Of a DNA stretch of 64,000 nt, positions 56,363 through 64,000 are shown one piece after another. Under the pieces are notes generated by a model. That model ran no database searches. It was not told the DNA's origin and saw only the letters and a program-made list of their open reading frames with translations. Numbering within the stretch: position 1 is the stretch's first letter; each line of letters begins with the position of its first letter. This stretch comes from Myxococcales bacterium (GTDB taxonomy: Bacteria; Myxococcota_A; Bradymonadia; REDH01). The stretch lies in assembly GCA_020633625.1 (NCBI GenBank), contig JACKDJ010000020.1, positions 1-64,000 of the forward strand, read 5' to 3'. Position numbers and translations under genes: made by a program.

Positions 56363-57126
56363 CCGAGCACCGCCTCGAGCCCGCGCAGCCACGCCCCTCG
56401 GTCGCTCGTGCGCCGCGGACCGCTGACAAGTGTGACCGTCCCGACCCCTTCGGGCACGTTCGACAGGACGGGTTCGGCGCGATCTCCGTCGCCGGTCCGG
56501 AGCAGCCGCAGCTCCTCGGTCCAGAGCTGCCCCGACTCGTCGCGATAGAGCGAGAGCTCCGGGCACGGGATGCGGACGCGCTCAATGCGGACGTGGGTGC
56601 TCGCTCGGTTTGTGATCCGCACCGATGAGACTGCGCGGATCGGCGTGCGGGGCACGTCGGCGAGCCGGAGCCGCGCGCCGGTCCGCGACGCGTAGCACAG
56701 CTCTCCGACACGCGTCGACGGGCCGAACCATGTGTCCGAGAGCCGCACGGTCGGGACCTCGGTGAGGCTGGCGCCGCGCTCTCCGACGCGCAGCGCCACC
56801 ATCAGCGGCGACGAAACGAACAGCCGCACGGTCTCGCCGGCGAGCACGTAGATCGGCGTCTCGGGGCGCGCGACGACCGGCCGGTCGAGGAGCCGCGGCT
56901 CGATGTGCACGACGGCTGCGGCGCCATCACTCCCGGCGAACCGGACGACATCGAGCGACGGGAGCGGCTTCGGCGACCGTACGTCGAGCGCCCCCTCATG
57001 CTCGACGGCGACGGTCCAATCGCCCGCACCCCAGCGGATCTGCAGGTTCAGCGGCCCAAAGCTGCGCTCGGCAACACCGTCGGGCGAGACCTCGATGGGC
57101 GCCCACTGGGCGTCATAAGCTTCCAT
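56359..57126 (-). CDS. DUF432-like protein coupled to MscS
   Basis: The protein has 255 aa and no signal peptide or membrane segment, and appears mainly beta-rich. It resembles DUF432, a family often next to MscS channels; this is from memory of family context and is moderately certain. The ATGA overlap ensures stoichiometric expression with the channel. It might be a soluble partner or gating modulator, but no function is known. Confidence 0.55.
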   Translation of the reverse strand: MEAYDAQWAPIEVSPDGVAERSFGPLNLQIRWGAGDWTVAVEHEGALDVRSPKPLPSLDVVRFAGSDGAAAVVHIEPRLLDRPVVARPETPIYVLAGETVRLFVSSPLMVALRVGERGASLTEVPTVRLSDTWFGPSTRVGELCYASRTGARLRLADVPRTPIRAVSSVRITNRASTHVRIERVRIPCPELSLYRDESGQLWTEELRLLRTGDGDRAEPVLSNVPEGVGTVTLVSGPRRTSDRGAWLRGLEAVLG

Positions 57127-57193
57127 AGCATCACTCCGCGGTCATGCTCGTGCCGCGGACCCGTCGAGTCAAGGTCGAGGCCGTCCCGACGAG

Positions 57194-58555
57194 CTAGCGC
57201 GACACGGCTTCGGCGTCGAAGACGGCGACCAGCTCTACGTGCGGTGTCCGCGGGAACATGTCGACGAGCGTCAGCTGGCGCGCGGACCATCCCGCGCTCT
57301 GGAGCGCCGCCGCGTCGCGTGCCAGCGCGGCGACGTCGCAGGAGACGTAGATCAGCCTCGAACCGACGAACCCTGCCAGCGCGCCGACAACCGCCGCGGG
57401 GAGCCCACCGCGGGCGGGATCGACGACGACGGTGCTGTACTCATGGAGCCGCGAGGTCAGCTCCGGTGGGAGCCCCCGTTCGAGATCCCAGGCGCGAAAC
57501 GACCCGCGGGCGGCGTCGCCTACCGTACGCCATGCGTTCGCGGCCGCCTGGATCGCGTGCCCGGCGCCCTCGACGGCGTCGACGTCCCAGCCCGCGCCGA
57601 GCAGTGGCAGCGTGAAGTTCCCCGCGCCCGAGAAGAGCTCCAGAAGCGGAGCGCCGGGGGCCGGCGGCGCACCACATGCGTCGAGAACGGCGCGTTGGAG
57701 CCGACCGTTGAGGCGACCGTTCGCCTGGCTGAAACCACCGACCGGCTCGCGGACCACGACAGACTGCGCCCCAGCCAGCGGTCGCCGACGATGAACCTCA
57801 CCGTCGCCGAGGAGCACGCGCGTCCGGCGCCCCGACGCCAGCGCGATCGTGGTGATCCCGTCGAGTGGCGGCATCCGGTCCAGGCGCGCGCGGACGGTCC
57901 GAAATGCGTGCGTCGCGTCCGAGGCGTCGAGCTCCGCCGTCAGCGCCACCCCCTGCCGCTCGTCGTCCCACTCGACGAAGACCGACGAGACGGCTGGGAT
58001 GCGGGCGAAGAGCGCCCGGATGGTCGGTCTAGTCGCGTCGAGCTCGGGGCGAAGCACCGCGCATCGATCTGTCCCTACCAGCCGGTGGGAGCCGGCCGCG
58101 AGGAAGCCCACCTCTCCGTCGGAGCCGAGACGTAGCCGGGCGCGCTCGCGGTAGCTCCGTGGCTCAGTGGCGGCGATCACGTCGAGCTCCGGGAACGCCG
58201 CCCCTCGCCCGATGCGCGTCAGCGTCTGTGCCGCCTCGCGCGCCTTGATCGCGAGCTCCTCGTCGTAGGGGAGGCGCCAAAACCTGCAGCCGCCGCACTC
58301 CGCCTCGACCGGGCACTCGGGCACAACGGCGACCGGCGACTCGTCGAGCAGATCCAGGACGGTCGCCCGGACGAAGCGCGGGCGGAGCTGCTCGATCCGA
58401 GCCAGTACGCGGTCGCCCGGCACACCCCGGTCCAAGAACACCGTGAGTCCCGGCTCCTCGCCAAGCCGCGAGATGGCGTCACCGCCGTTCGCGATCGACG
58501 TGACGGTCAGCGTGACCTGGTCGCCGCGTCGGAGTGCCGCGAGGGGTGCCGTCAC
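57194..58555 (-). CDS. 23S rRNA (uracil-C5) methyltransferase, RlmD/TrmA family
   Basis: The protein has 453 aa from GTG 58555 (overlapping the rimO stop, GTGA). An N-terminal TRAM domain (about residues 10-65) is followed by iron-sulfur cysteines (CPVEAECGGC and DRCAVL). The SAM motif is LLELFSGAGNFTLPL, and the catalytic cysteine is in LIYVSCDVAALARD. It methylates uridine C5 in 23S rRNA; RlmC, RlmD and TrmA cannot be told apart by eye. Coupling to rimO groups two ribosome-modifying enzymes. Confidence 0.88.
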   Translation of the reverse strand: MTAPLAALRRGDQVTLTVTSIANGGDAISRLGEEPGLTVFLDRGVPGDRVLARIEQLRPRFVRATVLDLLDESPVAVVPECPVEAECGGCRFWRLPYDEELAIKAREAAQTLTRIGRGAAFPELDVIAATEPRSYRERARLRLGSDGEVGFLAAGSHRLVGTDRCAVLRPELDATRPTIRALFARIPAVSSVFVEWDDERQGVALTAELDASDATHAFRTVRARLDRMPPLDGITTIALASGRRTRVLLGDGEVHRRRPLAGAQSVVVREPVGGFSQANGRLNGRLQRAVLDACGAPPAPGAPLLELFSGAGNFTLPLLGAGWDVDAVEGAGHAIQAAANAWRTVGDAARGSFRAWDLERGLPPELTSRLHEYSTVVVDPARGGLPAAVVGALAGFVGSRLIYVSCDVAALARDAAALQSAGWSARQLTLVDMFPRTPHVELVAVFDAEAVSR

Positions 58556-59925
58556 GCGCGGACGACGCCCAGCAGATCGTATTCGGACGCGTCGTCGATC
58601 TCGACGTCGACGAACGAGCCTGGGGTGACGACCCGCGCGCCGTCGTCGAACGAGAGGTAGACGACGCCGTCGATGCCGAGCGCCTGTCCGTAGTAGCGGC
58701 CTTCGAGGACGAGTTCGTGCTCGTCGGAGACGCCGTCGACGAGGACGCGCATCGTCTCGCCGATGAGCGCCTCGTTCTTCTGGCGGCTGATGGGCTGCTG
58801 GAGTGCCATGAGGTGGTCGCGGCGCTCCTCTGCGACTTCTTGCGGCACCGCTCCCGGAAGGTCGACGGCGGCCGTGTTCTCTTCGGGCGAGTACGCAAAG
58901 ACGCCGACGCGGTCGAAGCGGACCTCTTCGACCCAGCGGCACAGCTCGTCGAACTGGGCGTCCGTCTCGCCGGGGAAGCCGGTGATGAACACGGTGCGCA
59001 GCACCATCCCGTCGACGCTGCGGAGCCGATCGATCAGCTCTCGCTGCGCATCGCGGCGCACGTTCCGGCGCATCGCGCGCAGGATGTCGTCGGAGATGTG
59101 CTGCAGGGGCATGTCGACGTAGGGGACGACCTTTCCGCCAGACCCGAGGATGTCGATCAGCCGGTCGGTGAAGTTCCACGGGTAGGCGTAGTGGAGCCGG
59201 ATCCACTCGATGCCGTCGACGTCTTCGAGCGCGACGAGAAGCCGCTCGAGCCCGTCGCGGTTGCCGAGATCGACGCCGTAGCTCGTCAGATCCTGTGCGA
59301 TCAGGGCGAGCTCCTTGACACCGGACGCCGCCAACAGGCGCGCCTCTCGCACGAGGTCATCGAGGGGGCGGGAGACCTGCGGGCCGCGGATCTTGGGGAT
59401 GATGCAGAAGCTGCAGCTCCGGTTGCAGCCCTCGGCGATCTTCAGATACGCGCTGCCCCCGCGGATGGTGTTCACGCGGTCTTCGTCGGCGGTGTAGAGC
59501 GCGGACCCGGCGGTGATGTAGGTCCGCTCCGGGAGCTCGCCGGCGAGTGCGCGGGTGATGCGCTTGAACTCGTTGGTGCCGAGGAAGTAGTCGACCTCGG
59601 GGATTTCGGCCGCGAGCTCGGCGCCGTAGCGCTGGGCCATGCACCCGGTGACGACGAGTCGCTTCGCCGTGCCCTGATTCTTGTAGTCCGCGAGGTCGAG
59701 GATCGCGTCGATCGACTCCTGCTTCGCGGACTCGATGAACGCGCATGTGTTGACGACGAGGAGGTCCGCGCGCTCCGGGTCGTCGACGACCTCGTAGCCG
59801 TCGCCGCGCATCAGGCCGAGCATCAGCTCGGAGTCGACCCGGTTCTTGGGGCATCCGAGGCTGACGACGTGGACCCGCTTGGGGGCGAGCCGATCGATCA
59901 GGGAGAACGACTCGCCGTGGGCCAT
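58552..59925 (-). CDS. rimO: Ribosomal protein S12 methylthiotransferase
   Basis: The protein has 457 aa and adds a methylthio group to an Asp of S12. Domains in order are UPF0004 (SLGCPKNRVDSE, NTCAFIESAK, VTGCMAQRYG: three Fe-S cysteines), radical SAM (CNRSCSFCIIPKIRG), then TRAM. The LGCPKN and CAFIESAK motifs separate RimO from MiaB. It overlaps the RlmD-type gene by GTGA. Confidence 0.93.
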   Translation of the reverse strand: MAHGESFSLIDRLAPKRVHVVSLGCPKNRVDSELMLGLMRGDGYEVVDDPERADLLVVNTCAFIESAKQESIDAILDLADYKNQGTAKRLVVTGCMAQRYGAELAAEIPEVDYFLGTNEFKRITRALAGELPERTYITAGSALYTADEDRVNTIRGGSAYLKIAEGCNRSCSFCIIPKIRGPQVSRPLDDLVREARLLAASGVKELALIAQDLTSYGVDLGNRDGLERLLVALEDVDGIEWIRLHYAYPWNFTDRLIDILGSGGKVVPYVDMPLQHISDDILRAMRRNVRRDAQRELIDRLRSVDGMVLRTVFITGFPGETDAQFDELCRWVEEVRFDRVGVFAYSPEENTAAVDLPGAVPQEVAEERRDHLMALQQPISRQKNEALIGETMRVLVDGVSDEHELVLEGRYYGQALGIDGVVYLSFDDGARVVTPGSFVDVEIDDASEYDLLGVVRA

Positions 59926-59929
59926 GGAG

Positions 59930-61240
59930 CTAGTCCTCCGACGCCGCGGCTTCGAAGACGGTCGCAGCTACCGGAAGCAGTGCGCCGCCGCGGTCGAGGC
60001 TCATGTCCCAGCCGACGACGCCGCGGAGCCCCTGCGCGACGACGAAGTCGGCCTTGGCCTGCATCGAGACGCGGTCCTCGTACGAGACGAAGATCTGCTG
60101 CGTGTTCGAGTAGAGCCAAGGCACCTGGCGCTCGTCGTCGAAGAAGCGCTCGAACCCGGTCGGGATCGGCTCCAGATCGTCGTAGGCCCACAACCCGGGC
60201 TCGGCCTCGAACGTGCCGGGGGCCGGGCCGGACGCGACCTGCTCGAGGCCGTCGTCGCGCGAGCTCACGTCGGCCCACGCCCAGCCGTAGAGCGGGACGC
60301 CGATCGAGAGCTTGCTGACGTCGGCGCCCGTCTCCCGCCACGCAGAGACGACGAGATCGACGCTATAGCCGAACGGCGCAAACAGCGACGACGCGAAGCC
60401 GGTTGTAAGCTGCCATGTGCCGGCAAAGTCAAAGCTCAGCGTCGCGGCGGAATCGACGATATCGACCGCCTCGCGCAGCGACTCGGGCGGAACGACGAGG
60501 AGGTCGCCGGGGCCGAAGAACGAGAGCTCATAGTGCTCGCCCTCGGGCGCAGCGTCGTCGAGTCCGGCGCGGGTCGCCCGGAGCAGCTCGACGTAGTTCG
60601 GCCAGTCGTCGTCGCCGCCGGGACCATAGATTCCGCCCAGCACAGGAGTTTCCCAGCTCACATCGAGCCCACCAGCACCGACCGACGCTACCAGCGCAGC
60701 ACACGTGGAGGCGAACCGCTCGCGGGTCTCGTCGGTGGACGCGACCGCGGAGAAGTGCTCGGACCCCATCCCGAACCCACCGACCGAGATCGCCACCGCG
60801 GGCCCCCCGTCGACGATCAGCGAGCGGATCGCATCTGCGTCGCCGTCGCTGCCGAAGGCGCAGGTCCCGTCGGCCGCCACCGTGGCGAAGCCGACGCTGA
60901 GGTGGGTCGTCCCCGAGAAGTCGAGGTCAGCCAGCTCGACGCCGCGCCGCTCGAGCGCGCGCAGGTCGATACCGCCAGTGATGCGGCGCGGCCCGACGAA
61001 CGGCGGAGGCCCGACATCGGGGCCGCGATCGGGCGCTACGTCCTCCGTCGGGTCCTCGACGGCGTCTTCGACGACCTCGGGGGAGACGTCGCCGTCGGTG
61101 TCGGGGGTGACTTCGGTAGGAGCGTCGACGGACGTGTCCTCAGACGCGTCGGGGTCTCCGTTGTCGCTCGAGCACCCGCCGAGCACGAGCCCGGAGGCGA
61201 GCACGGCGCTTGCTGCGCCGCAGAAGAACGCGGACTTCAC
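59930..61240 (-). CDS. GH18-fold lipoprotein with degenerate catalytic motif
   Basis: The precursor has 436 aa with lipobox LGGC (C23) and an Asp/Glu-rich linker. The rest is a GH18-like TIM barrel (VAISVGGFGMGS, KLSIGVPLYGWAW, RGVVGWDMSLD). The DxxDxDxE catalytic motif is degraded to GLDVSWE: D193 and the acid E197 remain, the Asp two before the Glu is S195, and the first Asp is Gly. Substrate-assisted hydrolysis normally needs that Asp, so activity may be weak or lost. A carbohydrate-binding role is possible. It sits 4 nt before rimO on the same strand. Confidence 0.75.
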   Translation of the reverse strand: MKSAFFCGAASAVLASGLVLGGCSSDNGDPDASEDTSVDAPTEVTPDTDGDVSPEVVEDAVEDPTEDVAPDRGPDVGPPPFVGPRRITGGIDLRALERRGVELADLDFSGTTHLSVGFATVAADGTCAFGSDGDADAIRSLIVDGGPAVAISVGGFGMGSEHFSAVASTDETRERFASTCAALVASVGAGGLDVSWETPVLGGIYGPGGDDDWPNYVELLRATRAGLDDAAPEGEHYELSFFGPGDLLVVPPESLREAVDIVDSAATLSFDFAGTWQLTTGFASSLFAPFGYSVDLVVSAWRETGADVSKLSIGVPLYGWAWADVSSRDDGLEQVASGPAPGTFEAEPGLWAYDDLEPIPTGFERFFDDERQVPWLYSNTQQIFVSYEDRVSMQAKADFVVAQGLRGVVGWDMSLDRGGALLPVAATVFEAAASED

Positions 61241-61500
61241 TTGCAGACCTCTTCGCAGGTGCGCCGCCGGCTCGTCGCGTCTTCACGCGAGCCGCCCAGC
61301 GGCGGAAGGCGGAGCCTACCAGTCGGGAGGCACCGCGCGGCACAACTAACGCCAAGGTGCGGTGTCACGCAAGACCCGGTGACCGTTCCAGCGCGCGACA
61401 GCGAACGCTCGGGGCGCTCCCGCCGAAGGCGGCCCACGCCCTGCGCGGGCCTCGCGTCACGCGCTTGACGAACCCACGGGATGGTGGTCCAAGCGGGCAC

Positions 61501-61998
61501 ATGAAGATCGAAAACAACAAGGCAGTCGCTGTCCACTACCGCCTGCAAGACGCAGACGGGATCCTCCTCGACACCTCCCGCGGCGGTGACCCGCTGTGGT
61601 ACCTGCACGGCCACGGACAGCTCGTCCGCGGCGTCGAGCGGGGCCTCGACGGTCACGCGGTCGGCGACAAGTTCGAGCTCGTCGTGAGCGCAGAGGACGG
61701 CTACGGGACGGCCGACCCGCGGCTCGACGGTGCTTTCCCGATGAGCGCGTTCCCGGCGTCCGCTCGCAAGAACCTCCGCGTCGGCGAGGAGTTCCAGGCG
61801 CCCGATCCGCGCGACTCCAAGAAGAAGGTCGTGTACCGCGTCGTCGACCTCGTCGGCGAGCACGTGCACGCCTCGGCGAATCACCCGCTCGCCGACGTCG
61901 ACCTCCACTTCGACCTCGAGGTCGTCGAGGTGCGCGATGCGACCCCGGAAGAGATCGCGCACGGACACGTGCACGTCCACGGCCACCACCATCACTGA
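61501..61998 (+). CDS. slyD: SlyD-like FKBP-type peptidyl-prolyl isomerase
   Basis: The protein has 165 aa from ATG 61501. The FKBP domain is VAVHYRLQDADGILLDTS, VRGVERGLDGHAVGDKFEL and AEDGYG; an IF chaperone insert covers about 70-120. The His-rich tail (HGHVHVHGHHHH) can bind nickel as in SlyD of hydrogenase maturation. It assists folding and metal delivery in the cytoplasm. Confidence 0.9.
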   Translation: MKIENNKAVAVHYRLQDADGILLDTSRGGDPLWYLHGHGQLVRGVERGLDGHAVGDKFELVVSAEDGYGTADPRLDGAFPMSAFPASARKNLRVGEEFQAPDPRDSKKKVVYRVVDLVGEHVHASANHPLADVDLHFDLEVVEVRDATPEEIAHGHVHVHGHHHH

Positions 61999-62947
61999 GC
62001 TGCGCAGGCTCGTCGCGGCCGCCGGGGTCGGCGTCCTCACGCTCGCCGCCGGCTGCCGACCCGATCGCGGGGCCGCGGCCCCCATCGTAGCTGCGCCCGT
62101 GTCGCCGGCCAGCGGGCCGGACGTCCGCTCCGTCGCTCCGGCGGCTAACCTCTCGGGCGAAGAGACCCCGGATCCGGTGCAGTTCATCGCGTGGAACATC
62201 AACGCGGGGACCGGGGAAAACGACCAGCAGCTACCGTTCATCTCCGAGGTCCTGCGCGGCCTGAGCGAGATCGAGCTGGTCGCCCTCGTCGAGGCCGAGC
62301 CCGGCTGGCTGTCGCAGCTCGAGAATGCGGCGGACGCGTCTGGCCGCGACTTCGGGCTGGCGACCGGCGAGCACGGCTGCGACCTACGGATCGCCCTGCT
62401 CTTCGCGGCTGACCGCTGGGAGTGGCTCGGCACCGAAGAGGTCACCGGGGTCGCGCAGAGCCGCTGCGCACGCGCCCCGCTCGCGGTGTCGCTCCGCGAC
62501 CGACAGTCGGGCGACGCGCTCGAGGTCGTCGTGGCCCACCTCTACCGAGGTCGCGGCGACGAGGGCGAGCGGCGGCGGGCCGAAGAGGCGGACGCGCTCG
62601 CGGCGGCGCTCTCACGGACGACGCGGCCCGTCTTACTGCTTGGGGACCTGAACGCAGACTGCCCAACGGCCACCGCCCCGAGGGGTTGTGCGGCCGCGTT
62701 CGACGCGCTGATCGACGGCGGGCTTCGGTGGCACGAGCCTGTGCCGCGAAGCGAGACCACGTGCCGGCACGACATGACCGACATGCTCGACCTGGTCTTC
62801 TCGGCCCGCCTGCCTGACGGGTGGGCGGTGACGACGAGCGTCGTCCACGAGTCGATGTTCTGCGAGCAGATGGCGCGCGGAGCGCACTATCCGATCCGCG
62901 GCGAGCTCACCTTCGGCTCGCCCCTCGACGACGAAGCGGAGCGGTGA
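61937..62947 (+). CDS. Endonuclease/exonuclease/phosphatase-family lipoprotein
   Basis: The frame starts at ATG 61937, inside the His-rich tail of slyD (62-nt overlap). A CTG at 62000 would give a cleaner lipoprotein signal, with LTLAAGC ending in the lipid Cys. EEP-fold motifs are FIAWNINAGTGEN, VEAEPGW, VLLLGDLNADCP and CRHDMTDMLDLVF. Family members hydrolyse phosphodiesters in nucleic acids or sphingolipids. The last His motif (GAHYPIRGEL) differs from the usual SDHxPV. It is likely on the cell envelope. Confidence 0.7.
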   Translation: MRPRKRSRTDTCTSTATTITELRRLVAAAGVGVLTLAAGCRPDRGAAAPIVAAPVSPASGPDVRSVAPAANLSGEETPDPVQFIAWNINAGTGENDQQLPFISEVLRGLSEIELVALVEAEPGWLSQLENAADASGRDFGLATGEHGCDLRIALLFAADRWEWLGTEEVTGVAQSRCARAPLAVSLRDRQSGDALEVVVAHLYRGRGDEGERRRAEEADALAAALSRTTRPVLLLGDLNADCPTATAPRGCAAAFDALIDGGLRWHEPVPRSETTCRHDMTDMLDLVFSARLPDGWAVTTSVVHESMFCEQMARGAHYPIRGELTFGSPLDDEAER

Positions 62948-62980
62948 CCCCACCGCCTCGCCCCGTCAGCGAGCTCGCGC

Positions 62981-64000
62981 TCAGTCCGCGGACAGTGGGT
63001 TGACGCGGGTGTAGATGCCCGTCGAGAGCGTGCGGATGATGAACGGGGTCGCGCTCAGGTCGGAGCCGAGCCACAGCGTCGCGTCCGACGCGTCGAGGTA
63101 GGGCCCCACGTCGAACTCGTAGTCGGGGGACCCGTTCCCATCGGTGTCGACGCCAAGCCGGAAGTCTCCGGCGGAGCGCGTCGCGGCCGCCGCGAACTGC
63201 CCGAAGGCGACGCTCGCGCCCGCGCGGGTCGCACCGCCCGTCGTCGTATCGTACAGGTCGACGCTCGCGAACGCGGGCGCGCCGTTGAACAGCCGCCACC
63301 GCACGCCCGAGTCGACGCCCTCCTCGACGCGCGAGACCGTCGACAGCGTCGATGGCACCGCGGAGCCCTGCCCGTACAGCGCGACGGTAATGACAGTCCC
63401 AACGGACGTCGCGGACGGCAGCACAGCGGTCGCGAGAGGCTCGGAGCCTGCGGGCGAGCCCGAAGCGAGGAGGTCGATCTGCGTCGTCCCTGCCGGCACG
63501 ATCTGCGCACCCGACGCGTTTCCGTAGCCGAGCTCGCCGACGAACGGCCGCGGCTGGCCGTGCACGTAGGCGGCGATGCCGTTGTTGTCTGGCGACAGGT
63601 GGACGACCGCGACAAAGGCCTCCGTCGGCTCGGAGCCGGAGCCTTCGGAGCCGGACCCCTCCGACCCGGACCCTTCGGAGCCGGACCCCTCGGACCCGGA
63701 CCCCTCCGACCCAGAGCCTTCCGCGAAGTCGAGGCCCGTGCAGATCGACATCTGGTCAGAGCACCCGTGGAGGCGGCAGTTCTCGCACTCCTGAGAGTCA
63801 GCGTCGGTGCAGTCATCGAAGCAGAGTTCCCGCGTGCACTCGCCGCGCTGCAGGAAACACTGGTAGCACCCGTCGCTCAGGCCGGAGGGCGCACCGCACT
63901 CGCCGGAGTTCGCGCACTCTTCGCTGGTGCCATCACACGAAGCCATGCACTCGGCCCCCTGAAGCACGAGCTCATCCGGGTGCTCCGCGACGCTCGTGCG
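62981..64000 (-). CDS. DUF4397 protein, 5' end beyond window
   Basis: The frame is open from the right edge to the stop at 62981 (about 339 codons in view). A Cys-rich part (GECGAPSGLSDGCYQCFLQR, CRLHGCSDQMSIC) precedes a flexible linker of six EGSGS repeats (15-nt units, about 63625-63720). A DUF4397 beta domain follows (AFVAVVHLSPDNNGIAAYVHG). The N-terminus and signal peptide are outside the window, but the style matches other secreted proteins here. Confidence 0.65.
   Translation of the reverse strand, partial: RTSVAEHPDELVLQGAECMASCDGTSEECANSGECGAPSGLSDGCYQCFLQRGECTRELCFDDCTDADSQECENCRLHGCSDQMSICTGLDFAEGSGSEGSGSEGSGSEGSGSEGSGSEGSGSEPTEAFVAVVHLSPDNNGIAAYVHGQPRPFVGELGYGNASGAQIVPAGTTQIDLLASGSPAGSEPLATAVLPSATSVGTVITVALYGQGSAVPSTLSTVSRVEEGVDSGVRWRLFNGAPAFASVDLYDTTTGGATRAGASVAFGQFAAAATRSAGDFRLGVDTDGNGSPDYEFDVGPYLDASDATLWLGSDLSATPFIIRTLSTGIYTRVNPLSAD

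Noticed and set aside
58556..59206. Extension of the RlmD-type protein to 59206
   Set aside because: This part is antisense-frame sequence within rimO; the GTGA overlap gives the proper start.

Overview
This 64 kb window is high-GC DNA with dense genes, many 4-base start/stop overlaps and GTG/TTG starts. It looks like a chromosomal piece of a Myxococcota (delta-proteobacteria-like) genome. The reasons are a large set of lipoproteins with Asp-rich tails, MopE-type metal-binding repeats, IgGFc-binding and FG-GAP domains, a DUF1552/DUF1592 module, and a Gram-negative Tol-Pal operon. Assignment below phylum is not possible by eye.

Layout. 1-450: end of an IS21-family element (istA cut by the window edge, plus five 24-bp terminal repeats). 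505-4636: coupled operon of PhyH dioxygenase, epimerase, CPBP protease, PIG-L deacetylase and SDR, followed by a DedA protein. 5325-9411: lipoprotein, DUF1552 and DUF1592/1588 haem-motif lipoprotein. 9583-12236: Mpo1-like protein, PilZ protein, dapF, and an isolated rplC with its own promoter. 12336-18627: M66-like metallopeptidase lipoprotein, then plsC-like acyltransferase, epimerase and threonine dehydratase. 18668-28135: large surface lipoproteins, a Lnb/DUF4105 protein, a ten-copy interspersed repeat array (22363-22748) and an unknown gene.

28167-43413 is the most striking part: a co-directional tryptophan supercluster on the minus strand. Read in transcription order it is trpS, tryptophan 2,3-dioxygenase, two B12-type radical SAM proteins joined by an ATGA overlap, then trpR-trpE-trpG-trpD-trpC-trpF-trpBA-aroF. 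trpB and trpA form one fused gene in the order beta-alpha. TrpR is the first gene of the biosynthetic operon, so autoregulation is likely. The two radical SAM proteins have no known role in tryptophan metabolism and are the best candidates for an undescribed function.

43582-48868: tolQ-tolR-tolA/tonB-tolB-pal-ppx. 49095-54760: exported protein, LpoA-like receptor lipoprotein, and a MopE/jacalin-like lipoprotein. 54901-64000: TetR regulator, MscS channel with a DUF432-like partner, RlmD-type rRNA methyltransferase coupled to rimO, a degenerate GH18 lipoprotein, slyD, an endonuclease/exonuclease/phosphatase-family lipoprotein, and a DUF4397 protein cut by the window edge. I saw no rRNA, tRNA or CRISPR array.
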